A stretch of 64,000 bases of DNA. Source: Methylophilus methylotrophus DSM 46235 = ATCC 53528. GTDB taxonomy: Bacteria; Pseudomonadota; Gammaproteobacteria; Burkholderiales; Methylophilaceae. Below are positions 37,408 to 45,146 of the stretch, piece by piece. The stretch is from positions 186,001-250,000 of the forward strand of contig NZ_KB905142.1 of assembly GCF_000378225.1 (NCBI RefSeq), given 5' to 3'. Positions within the stretch are counted from its first letter, which is position 1, and each line of letters opens with the position of its first letter. The notes beneath the pieces were generated by a model that saw only the letters and a program-made list of their open reading frames with translations, had not been told where the DNA came from and did no database searches. The translations under genes were made by a program, and so were the position numbers.

Positions 37408-38037
37408 ATGAGCACATTAGAGTTAGCTAACCATGGCCCGGTGATTCCGGTCATTGTCATCAACAAAGTGGAAGATGCTGTGCCTATGGCAGAAGCCCTG
37501 CTGGAAGGCGGTATAAAGGTGCTGGAAGTGACTTTGCGTTCACCAGTGGCTTTGCATGCCATGGAGGAAATTGCCAAACATGTGCCAGATGCGATTTTAG
37601 GTTCCGGCACCGTGCGTAATCTCAAGGATGCTAAGAACTCAAAAGATGCAGGTTGCCAGTTTGCAGTGAGTCCAGGCTACACCAGCGAGTTGGGTAAATA
37701 TGCCCGTGAAATTGGTTTGCCATTACTGCCAGGCGTGTCTACAGGCTCAGAGATCATGATGGCGAATGCGGATGATTACTACTTCCTGAAACTGTTCCCA
37801 GCCGTAGCGGTGGGTGGCATTAACCTGCTTAAAGGCTTTGCCGGGCCGTTTGCTGATGTGAAATTCTGCCCAACAGGTGGCGTGAGCGTTGAAAGTGCAC
37901 CACAGTTCTTGGCACTGCCAAATGTGGTTGTGTGTGGTGGTACCTGGTTGACGCCTGCAGATGCCGTCGCAAACAAAGATTGGGCGCATATCACCAAGCT
38001 GGCGAAAGAAGCATCGGCGATTGTCGCTGCGAAATAA
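37408..38037 (+). CDS. eda: KDPG aldolase
   Basis: Cleaves 2-keto-3-deoxy-6-phosphogluconate to pyruvate and glyceraldehyde 3-phosphate. The 209-residue protein has VLEVTLRSPVAL (Glu and Arg of the active site), GSGTVRNLKDA, the Schiff-base lysine in YYFLKLFPA, and phosphate-binding FCPTGGVS. It pairs with edd upstream. A strong terminator follows. Both enzymes together complete the Entner-Doudoroff branch. Confidence 0.97.
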   Translation: MSTLELANHGPVIPVIVINKVEDAVPMAEALLEGGIKVLEVTLRSPVALHAMEEIAKHVPDAILGSGTVRNLKDAKNSKDAGCQFAVSPGYTSELGKYAREIGLPLLPGVSTGSEIMMANADDYYFLKLFPAVAVGGINLLKGFAGPFADVKFCPTGGVSVESAPQFLALPNVVVCGGTWLTPADAVANKDWAHITKLAKEASAIVAAK

Positions 38038-38066
38038 GCGACGCATTCAGTCTATCGTTTATAATG

Positions 38067-38094
38067 AAGGCTTGTAGTAATACAAGCCTTTTTT
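38067..38094 (+). terminator. Terminator after eda
   Basis: A perfect 10-bp stem (aaggcttgta / tacaagcctt) with a gtaa loop is followed by a T-run. It lies 30 bp after the eda stop and just before the next gene, so the HAD gene needs its own start signal or readthrough. Confidence 0.92.
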
Positions 38095-38106
38095 ATTATC
38101 CAGCCT

Positions 38107-38790
38107 ATGTCACAGCGCCCAGACCTTTCCCAATACAAAACCATCGTGCTTGATTGCGATGGTGTCGTCCTCAATAGTAATCAGACCAAAGTGGATGCTT
38201 ATTACAATACCGCCAAACGGATGGGTGGGACAGACGAACAGGCGCAAGCGTTTGTCGACTACCATATCAAGCTCGGTAGCATCCCGCGTAATGACAAAAT
38301 CCGCTATTACATTACCGAGATCATCAAGCAGCCGCTGACACCGGAATTGTTCCAGGCCTTCATGGATACCTTCAGCGTGATCCTCGACGAAACCTTGATG
38401 CAATGCGAGGTTGCCCCGGCGTTAAGCCAGCTGAAGCAAAAAACTGCGCAAGCAAAATGGATGCTGATGTCAGGTGGCGACCAGGAAGAGCTCCGGAACA
38501 TTTTTCCACGCCGTGGCTTGGATGGTTTATTCGAACTGGGGATTTATGGTGGCCCCACCAAGAAAAATGAGCATCTAGCAAGCATGATTGCGGATGGCAC
38601 CATCCAGTTTCCTGCCCTTTTTATTGGTGATAGTCGCTTTGATCACCAGGCGTCGACAGGTGCCGGGCTAGATTTTATATTTGTATCGGACTGGACGGAT
38701 ATGCCAGATTGGCAAAGTTACTGCAAACAGCATCACATAGTCGTGTGTCACCAGCTGGAAATGTGCTTGAATAACGACGTTCACCATTAA
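38107..38790 (+). CDS. HAD-superfamily hydrolase
   Basis: Likely a small-molecule phosphatase. The 227-residue protein has the nucleophile motif VLDCDGVVLNSN near residue 15, motif II SGGDQEEL, lysine in GPTKKNEH and acidic motif FIGDSRFDH, with a helical cap between motifs I and II as in phosphoglycolate-phosphatase-like enzymes. It is not GmhB, whose signature is different. It begins the HAD-GT2-WbsX-GT run, so a role in sugar-phosphate supply for the surface glycan is a guess from context. The substrate is unknown. Confidence 0.8.
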   Translation: MSQRPDLSQYKTIVLDCDGVVLNSNQTKVDAYYNTAKRMGGTDEQAQAFVDYHIKLGSIPRNDKIRYYITEIIKQPLTPELFQAFMDTFSVILDETLMQCEVAPALSQLKQKTAQAKWMLMSGGDQEELRNIFPRRGLDGLFELGIYGGPTKKNEHLASMIADGTIQFPALFIGDSRFDHQASTGAGLDFIFVSDWTDMPDWQSYCKQHHIVVCHQLEMCLNNDVHH

Positions 38791-38836
38791 CTGAGCACCT
38801 TTGAGAGGGTGCGTCTACTCAACTATAATACCGAAC

Positions 38837-39652
38837 ATGGCAAAAGAAAAAAAAGTCACCATACTGGTGCCCAACTACAAAACGCCTGAAATCACTAAAA
38901 TCTGTTTGCGCTTGTTGCGTAAATTTACTGATTTCAGTCAAGTTGAAGTGGTGGTGATAGACAACAACTCTCAGGATGCGTCATTGGCATATTTGCGTGG
39001 TTTATCCTGGATTAAGCTGGTTGAGCGTCAACCCGCCCCGGATGATACCGTCCCTTTATCGCACTCGCGTGCGCTGGATCTTGCGCTTGCTGAAGTCAAA
39101 ACGCCATTTGTGTTATCCATCCATACCGATACATTTGTCAAGCGCAGCGACTGGCTGGATGTGCTATTAAAACCATTCGACGGGCAGCCCGCGCTGGCCG
39201 GGGTGGGCTCTTGGAAACTGGAGTCAAAAACGGCATTACAGCGTTGGGGGATACAGTTTGAACAATGCTGGAAAAAGGCCTTGCATCAATGCTTCGGTTA
39301 CCGGGGCTATAATCCAAATCGGCTTGACCAGAGTAAATACTATCTACGCAGCCACTGTGCCATGTATCGTACAGACGTGATTCGTGCATTGAATACCAGT
39401 TTTTCAGATGGTGACCAGACAGCAGGTAAAGTCATGCATGAAAAAATGGTAGCAGCCGGTTATCAGATGCTGTTTCTAGACTCATTGCAATTAGGTGAGT
39501 ACGTAGATCATCTTAATCATGCGACGCTGATTTTTAATCCGCAATTAGGCACCAGCGACAAAAATATGCGCGAAGGCACTAAACGCATTAACGCCAAGCT
39601 ACGCGGGATAGACGGTGAGGCCATTCTCGCCGATAGCCGTCTGGATCAATAA
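38837..39652 (+). CDS. Family 2 glycosyltransferase
   Basis: GT-A fold inverting glycosyltransferase for surface glycan synthesis. I start at the ATG giving MAKEKKVTILVPNYKTPEI (271 residues), because the nucleotide-sugar-binding strand then sits near the N-terminus, as usual. The metal-binding motif appears as HTD (VLSIHTDTFV) in place of DxD. VVVIDNNSQD is the typical GT2 second strand. The C-terminal half mentions no membrane segment. It ends 6 bp before the WbsX-like gene. The sugar donor is unknown. Confidence 0.85.
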   Translation: MAKEKKVTILVPNYKTPEITKICLRLLRKFTDFSQVEVVVIDNNSQDASLAYLRGLSWIKLVERQPAPDDTVPLSHSRALDLALAEVKTPFVLSIHTDTFVKRSDWLDVLLKPFDGQPALAGVGSWKLESKTALQRWGIQFEQCWKKALHQCFGYRGYNPNRLDQSKYYLRSHCAMYRTDVIRALNTSFSDGDQTAGKVMHEKMVAAGYQMLFLDSLQLGEYVDHLNHATLIFNPQLGTSDKNMREGTKRINAKLRGIDGEAILADSRLDQ

Positions 39653-39658
39653 CCTATC

Positions 39659-40735
39659 ATGCGTTCAAACTTATTGAGCCTGGCTTATTATTTGCCGCAA
39701 TTTCACGAGATTGAAGAAAATAACCGCTGGTGGGGACCTGGTTTCACAGAGTGGCAGCAGCTTAATAGCGCCCAGTCATATTTCAGCTGGCAGCACATAC
39801 GCAAGCCGGATACCCCGTTTGGGGACTACGATCTATTAAACCCTGCCGTTTTTGAGTGGCAGCAGGCCATCGCAGAAAAGCACGGCATTGACGGTTTTTT
39901 GGTGTTCGATTACTGGTTTGGCAGAGGCAAAAAGTTACTGGAAAAGCCAATGCAGCTCGTGCTGGAGCAGCGGCTCAATTTTAAATATGCTTTTTGCTGG
40001 GCGAATCACACCTGGTATAACAAGCGGCAACACATTACCTTGCAGGAGCAGTTGTATTTAGGTAAAGAAGACTATTCTGCTTATTTTGAGCAATTGTTAC
40101 CGCACTTTCAGACTGCTAACTATATTAAAGTAGATGGCAAGCCTGTTTTCTCGATTTTTAGCCCGAAGGATATTCCCGATCTTGAGGTGTTTATTGATAC
40201 CTTTGAGCAATGCGCGCAAGCTCATGGCTTGCCTGGGATCTACTGGCTGGCGGACAATACAGAACCGCATCAGCCATGGAAGCGCTATTTCGACGGGTAT
40301 AACAAATCGGGCAGTATTTTTAAATGGCGCAAGCGGGATAACTTGTGGTCCTATTTACGCGAAAAGCTGGCGCGCAACTATCAGTTCAAGAATCTAGGCC
40401 CGTTTGTATACAGTTATGAAGGCCTGGTCATCAACAATGAACCGCTATCAGACGACCCGAAACAAGTGCCGATTATATTTACCGGCTGGGATACCACTCC
40501 CCGGCATTTACGTCGTGGCACTATCCTGCGGGGCTTTGATCCTCATCGCTTTGCAACACATCTTGCAAACATCGCCACGCAGCTTGCGCAGCGTAAACAC
40601 CAACCTTCTACGCAAGTGGTGATTATCAAATCCTGGAACGAGTGGGCAGAAGGCAATGTGATTGAGCCGGATCAACAATGGCGAATGCAGTTGCTTGAAC
40701 AATACTTATTGTTCACCCGGAAGATAAAAGCATGA
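39659..40735 (+). CDS. WbsX-like glycan protein (GH99-like fold)
   Basis: The 358-residue soluble protein shows the WbsX signature at its N-terminus: YYLPQFHEIEENNRWWGPGF, then TEW, followed by GIDGFLVFDYWFGRGKKLLEKP and a C-terminal SWNEWAEGNVIEPD. WbsX proteins belong to a glycoside-hydrolase-99-like TIM-barrel group and are common in O-antigen and capsule clusters, but their reaction is not established. It overlaps the next glycosyltransferase by 4 bp (ATGA), so the two are cotranslated. The match to the family is strong, while the function is unknown. Confidence 0.82.
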   Translation: MRSNLLSLAYYLPQFHEIEENNRWWGPGFTEWQQLNSAQSYFSWQHIRKPDTPFGDYDLLNPAVFEWQQAIAEKHGIDGFLVFDYWFGRGKKLLEKPMQLVLEQRLNFKYAFCWANHTWYNKRQHITLQEQLYLGKEDYSAYFEQLLPHFQTANYIKVDGKPVFSIFSPKDIPDLEVFIDTFEQCAQAHGLPGIYWLADNTEPHQPWKRYFDGYNKSGSIFKWRKRDNLWSYLREKLARNYQFKNLGPFVYSYEGLVINNEPLSDDPKQVPIIFTGWDTTPRHLRRGTILRGFDPHRFATHLANIATQLAQRKHQPSTQVVIIKSWNEWAEGNVIEPDQQWRMQLLEQYLLFTRKIKA

Positions 40736-41781
40736 GTTCCCTCACTCCCAAAGTCCTCAGTCATTTGATTTTCAAACTGCGCAGGTTCAGGTACCGGGCC
40801 AATGTAGCGCCTTGCCCGCATCGCTTGATATTGACTTATCTTTGTCCTAATGCGAAAAGGGCGTCAGGCGGTGTCAAGGTGATTTACAGGCACGTATCGC
40901 AAATTAACCAGATGCAACTGGATTGGGTGAAAGCGCAAATTTTTCATCCCAAGGAGTTGGGTTTTCGTTGTGACCTGCCTTTTGATGATCTGGCCTTTAA
41001 AGAGAGTTTTAGCTTCAATAAAAACAACGAAGTCCTCGTGATTCATGAAATGTGGGCAGCCAGAGAGGCGATGATCGCGCGTGAAAAAGGCATACGCTAC
41101 ATTATTCAAGTACAGAATGGATACGAAATTTTTAGAAAAGCCACGATGGCATCGGTTTATCCAGCTTACGAGCACGCAGAGTTGATTACTTGTGTTTCAG
41201 ATGATATTTATGCCTGTCTGGTCTTTCTGTTTCCTGAGTTTAAGCAGAAAATTGTCAGATTGCATTTATCCGTAGAAAGTGATGTTTTCAAGCCTGCTGG
41301 ACTAAAGCAGAACCTGATTACCTATATGCCACGCAAACTCGAAAAACACTCGAGATTGGTGGTTAACTATCTTGCCAGAAAGCTGCCGGATACTTGGAGT
41401 CTGTTACCCATTCAAAACATGAATCAGAGTGAAGTCGCTCAAGCATTGGCAAAGTCCAGAATTTTCTTGTCTTTTAGCGAGTTGGAAGGTCTAGGATTGC
41501 CGCCACTGGAGGCAGCCTTGGCTGGCAATCTGGTCATTGGTTACACTGGACAGGCGGGCAAAGAATACTGGCTTGAAAATCAGTTTCACGAAGTGCATTG
41601 TGGCGATATCCGACAGTTTGCAACATTGACTCTGGATAAAATCAATGATTTTGATCGCGGATGCATTGATGTAGAAAGCTTTGATCAAAATATTGCCCTG
41701 TTGAAAAATCAATTCAGTCTAGCGCAAGAGCTTGCAGACTTGCGCGACCTGGTTCAACGATTGTCGGCAAGGATTATGTAA
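40732..41781 (+). CDS. Glycosyltransferase, GT4-like (GT-B fold)
   Basis: The 349-residue protein has a two-Rossmann GT-B layout. The donor-binding motif SELEGLGLPPLEAALAG (about residues 247-263) fits the E-x7-E pattern of GT4 retaining enzymes. The N-terminal half carries RASGGVKVIYRH, a glycine-rich loop found in this group, and the middle has the linker MPRKLEKHSRLVVNYL. There is no signal peptide. The gene overlaps the WbsX-like gene by 4 bp. Donor and acceptor are unknown. Confidence 0.78.
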   Translation: MSSLTPKVLSHLIFKLRRFRYRANVAPCPHRLILTYLCPNAKRASGGVKVIYRHVSQINQMQLDWVKAQIFHPKELGFRCDLPFDDLAFKESFSFNKNNEVLVIHEMWAAREAMIAREKGIRYIIQVQNGYEIFRKATMASVYPAYEHAELITCVSDDIYACLVFLFPEFKQKIVRLHLSVESDVFKPAGLKQNLITYMPRKLEKHSRLVVNYLARKLPDTWSLLPIQNMNQSEVAQALAKSRIFLSFSELEGLGLPPLEAALAGNLVIGYTGQAGKEYWLENQFHEVHCGDIRQFATLTLDKINDFDRGCIDVESFDQNIALLKNQFSLAQELADLRDLVQRLSARIM

Positions 41782-41886
41782 ATATCTGAGGTTATAGTTC
41801 TTGTCTGCATGAGTTTCTGACCATAAATTACAAGTGGAAAACATTCGTCAGAGTGTATTGTTATTGCACATAGAATCCATAAAAGA

Positions 41887-43404
41887 ATGACTAGTCACCA
41901 TAAAAATATACCCATTTATCTGGCGTTGACCCTGGCGTTTATCACGTGCGTACGCGTGTTATGGATTCAGCATGGCTGGATTACCAATGACTCCATCTTG
42001 TATTTTGAAATGGCGCGTCACTTTGCTGCTGGCGAGTTCAAACAGGCTTTTGCGGTGGAAAGCTTTAGCTGGGGGTTTTATCCGGGGCTGATTGCGATTG
42101 TTCACTGGTTAACAGGGCTGAGTTTGCAGGCGTCGGCGAATGGATTGATCGTCCTGTTTTTTATGCTATTGGTCTGGGGCCTTGTACGCATGGTGAGTCT
42201 GGCGGGAGGCAACCAGTACACACAAAGTTATGCAGTGCTATTGCTCATCGGAGCTTCTTATATCGTAGGCGATATCCTGCCTATGGCGAGCCGTGATCTT
42301 GGTTATTGGGCGGTCATGATTCATGCAGTAAATCAGTTAATTCTGTTTTATCAGCATGGGCGATGGAAACATGCGATTCACTGGCAATTACTGGGCTTGT
42401 TAGCAACGCTGTTCCGAATTGAAGGGGCCGTGCAGTTGTTGGTTTTGCCATTGGTAGGTTTCATGTTTTCTGCAAAAGCCAGTCGCATGATTAAAGCGTA
42501 TGCCTTGCTGATTGCTGGGATGTTGTGCCTCCCCCTTGTCATGTTATTTTCGTCATTGAATCTGGACGATCTGGGGCGAGTGAAAGAGCTATTCACAGGC
42601 TTACAGGATATCCAGTTGAATGTTAAGCAGAATTTGAGCCAGCGTGTGCAGGTCATGCGAGATCAGGTCATTGGTGAGCCATTCCAAGAATACGCCTGGG
42701 TGACTTTTCTCCTGGCTTATTTTTCAATTGCCACGCTTAAATGCCTTAGCGTTGCAGGTTGGTCACCCACTCTGCTCGCTTTTGCTGAAAGGCATTCGAT
42801 CAAGAAAAGTATGGAGCCAGTAGCCTATAAAATTTTGCTTTTCTGGATCGCACTATCATGGTTAATAGGTTGTTTGATTACTTTTAAAGTCAATCTGCTT
42901 TCAGCGCGTTATGTCGCCTTATTTGGGTTTGCGCTGATTATTTTTGCCAGTTTTGCTCTGCAGCGTTTATTGCATGACAAACGCCCGGTGAAGATGAGCA
43001 GGCAAGCAATACTTGGATTATCGGCCATTATTTTAATGGTGGGTTTTGTCAGTAATGTAAAATCAAAGCCAGAAACGTTTTACTATGAGATTGATGCCGT
43101 CAGTTATGTGAAATCAAGGCTGATGCCAGGTGACCAAGTACTCTACTCCTCAGCCAAGCAAAGATTTTATGCTGGTGCTGCATTTGATACTCGGTTTGAC
43201 TATTCCTGGCAAGCGTTAGACAAACGCATAGCGGCTGGAGAGTTGCAACAGTATGAATATATCTTGCTGAAGTGTGGCGACAGCATTGATGAGCAGAAGA
43301 AGCTTGCCCAGCTACGACGTCAGCTCACAGCATTTAAACTGGAAAAGGTTTTTTATGGCCACAAAAACAAAAAAAGGGTTTTGATCTTTAAAAAAGCCGT
43401 TTAG
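41887..43404 (+). CDS. Polytopic membrane protein, GT-C glycosyltransferase candidate
   Basis: The 505-residue protein has about ten hydrophobic segments, starting at residues 10-28, and a soluble C-terminal tail (about 395-505). The early loop HGWITNDSILYFEMARHFAAG has an acidic residue after the first helix, as in GT39/ArnT-type GT-C enzymes that use polyprenyl-linked sugars. No closer family is recognised. It follows the GT4-like gene by 105 bp. Its stop codon directly abuts the stop codon of the convergent kinase-like gene. An O-antigen polymerase or flippase is less likely from the topology. Confidence 0.6.
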   Translation: MTSHHKNIPIYLALTLAFITCVRVLWIQHGWITNDSILYFEMARHFAAGEFKQAFAVESFSWGFYPGLIAIVHWLTGLSLQASANGLIVLFFMLLVWGLVRMVSLAGGNQYTQSYAVLLLIGASYIVGDILPMASRDLGYWAVMIHAVNQLILFYQHGRWKHAIHWQLLGLLATLFRIEGAVQLLVLPLVGFMFSAKASRMIKAYALLIAGMLCLPLVMLFSSLNLDDLGRVKELFTGLQDIQLNVKQNLSQRVQVMRDQVIGEPFQEYAWVTFLLAYFSIATLKCLSVAGWSPTLLAFAERHSIKKSMEPVAYKILLFWIALSWLIGCLITFKVNLLSARYVALFGFALIIFASFALQRLLHDKRPVKMSRQAILGLSAIILMVGFVSNVKSKPETFYYEIDAVSYVKSRLMPGDQVLYSSAKQRFYAGAAFDTRFDYSWQALDKRIAAGELQQYEYILLKCGDSIDEQKKLAQLRRQLTAFKLEKVFYGHKNKKRVLIFKKAV

Positions 43405-44121
43405 TTAGTGTGGAGGATGCAACAGAAAGTCCTGCATTTTTTTTCTCAGCCAGCGAGATTTCAAGGTACTCAGTTTCGCCTCTGAAATGTAACTCTCTTG
43501 CAAAAGAGACCAGCGAGAGATGCCAAATGACTGATTGAGCGTGGCGTATCGAGTCAGATGCCTGAAACTGCGTAATCGAGTGCTGAACCACAGTTTCCAT
43601 GGATAAATATCCATATCCGCTATATCAATTAACCCTAACTGCCCGTCGGGCGTCAGCACGATGTTCCCAAGATGCAGGGAACGGAAATATATTCCCTTTG
43701 CATGTAATTCTGCAATGAATTTGCCCAGTTGCACTACAAGGGTGTCACTCATCAATTGTTGCTTTAATAAATCCTTTAGCGTCTGTCCGGCCAGTGGTGC
43801 GTATTCAACCACGTAAGTATGCTTGGTCAGCGTTGCTTCTGTGGGGCAGGGGAAGTCAGGTGCTTTCAGCAATTCCGCATTGTCAGCTTTGTAGCATTGT
43901 TTGACTTGTACCGTCGGGATTCCCTTTTGATCTAGTTTCCGTGCATGTTTGCTAAATCGCTGTGCATAGCCATGAAGACGTGCCCACCCGTACTGGTGGC
44001 GCAGGCGGAAAACTTTTAGATAATCCCCACCAGGCAGTTGTAGCACCTTGATGCCACGCGGGTCATATTCTACGATGGTGGCATCTGCGAGATGCGCTCG
44101 TGTGAGTACTGGGTACTTCAT
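43405..44121 (-). CDS. LPS core kinase-like protein lacking the catalytic-loop Asp
   Basis: The 238-residue protein has a protein-kinase-like fold of the InaA/WaaP/RfaP type: ATP-lysine in YLKVFRL (Lys36), HTYVVEYAPLAGQTLKDLL hinge (101-119), loop FRSLHLGNIVL (146-156) and IDIADM (165-170). In the loop the usual HxD is replaced by RSLH, so the base Asp is missing while Asn and the metal-site Asp remain. I start at the ATG overlapping the waaF stop (ATGA), because the longer frame would run far into waaF. It is the last gene of the heptose operon. Activity on heptose is only inferred. Confidence 0.75.
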   Translation of the reverse strand: MKYPVLTRAHLADATIVEYDPRGIKVLQLPGGDYLKVFRLRHQYGWARLHGYAQRFSKHARKLDQKGIPTVQVKQCYKADNAELLKAPDFPCPTEATLTKHTYVVEYAPLAGQTLKDLLKQQLMSDTLVVQLGKFIAELHAKGIYFRSLHLGNIVLTPDGQLGLIDIADMDIYPWKLWFSTRLRSFRHLTRYATLNQSFGISRWSLLQESYISEAKLSTLKSRWLRKKMQDFLLHPPH

Positions 44122-45146
44122 GCAGTCTCTTCTGCCAAAGGAGAGAAGTTGATATGTCTTATCATGCGCTCCGGCAGCATCTGTTTTAAACAATTTAAGT
44201 GTCCCAACGGGCATATTCGTTCAAAACAAGGGCTGCACTCCAAGGCTAGATATTCAATCACAGCTTGCGGGTGCATAGGCGGTGTGTGTTTGGGGTCTGA
44301 CGAACCATAAACCGCAATCAGTTTCTTATCTAGTGCAGCTGCCACATGCATGAGGCCTGAATCGTTACTGATTACGGTATGGCACAATGACATCAAATCA
44401 ATCGCTTCGCCCAATTTCGTACTGCCAGCCAAATCTATGCAGCGTTGCTGCGTGAGATGTTGGATTGTTGTCGTGACCTGTTTGTCTTTTTCAGAACCGA
44501 ATAGCCAGACCTGCCAACCCTGATTGAGGGCATGAGTGGCGACTTCAGCGTAGTATTCTGCAGGCCAGCGCTTGGCTTCACCGTATTCTGCACCTGGGCA
44601 TAGACCTAAGACGGGTTGTTGCGTTTGCGGAATATCGAATTTGGCTAACAGTGCCTGTGCATGTTCGCGGTGTGTCAGCAAGACTGGTTGCGGGAGTTGT
44701 TCAGGCAGCTTCATATTTTTTTGCAGGCCGAGTGCCACAAACCGTTCCACCGTTTTCTTGAGCACGGTTTTATCCAGTTGACGCATGTCGTTGATCAAGC
44801 CATAACGCATTTCACCTTTAAAGCCGGTACGAATGGGTATCTTGGCTGCCCAGGGCAGGATGGCAGACTTCAGGCTGTTAGTGAGCAAAATTGCCTGGGT
44901 AAATCCTTGTTTGGCCAACTCACGCCCTAATTTAAAGCGCTCACGCAAAGCCAGGTCACCATGTTTAAATGGCAAGGCAATGGCATGTGTGACCTCAGGC
45001 ATTCTTTCCAGTAATGGCAAGGTCCATGCAGGTGCGGCGACGGTAATTTCGCAATCGGGTTTATCTGTTTTGAGTTGCTTGAACAGGCTTTGTGCCAGCA
45101 CCATGTCGCCCACCCATGATGGGCCGATTACAAGGATTTTGTTCAT
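44118..45146 (-). CDS. waaF: ADP-heptose:LPS heptosyltransferase II
   Basis: Adds the second L,D-heptose to the LPS inner core. The 342-residue GT9 protein starts MNKILVIGPSWVGDMVLAQS and carries GLCPGAEYGEAKRWPAEYYAEVA (with the substrate-binding region) and SNDSGLMHVAAAL near residue 260, the ADP-heptose-binding part. The order with hldE (4-bp overlap) and the gmhA-hldD pair supports WaaF. Heptosyltransferase I (waaC) is not in the window. WaaF is chosen over WaaC from the GAEYGEAKRWP block. Confidence 0.92.
   Translation of the reverse strand: MNKILVIGPSWVGDMVLAQSLFKQLKTDKPDCEITVAAPAWTLPLLERMPEVTHAIALPFKHGDLALRERFKLGRELAKQGFTQAILLTNSLKSAILPWAAKIPIRTGFKGEMRYGLINDMRQLDKTVLKKTVERFVALGLQKNMKLPEQLPQPVLLTHREHAQALLAKFDIPQTQQPVLGLCPGAEYGEAKRWPAEYYAEVATHALNQGWQVWLFGSEKDKQVTTTIQHLTQQRCIDLAGSTKLGEAIDLMSLCHTVISNDSGLMHVAAALDKKLIAVYGSSDPKHTPPMHPQAVIEYLALECSPCFERICPLGHLNCLKQMLPERMIRHINFSPLAEETA

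Noticed and set aside
38107-38790. HAD hydrolase as GmhB, the missing ADP-heptose phosphatase
   Set aside because: Its motifs (DCDGVVLNSN and a helical cap) belong to phosphoglycolate-phosphatase-like enzymes, not the GmhB histidinol-phosphatase group.
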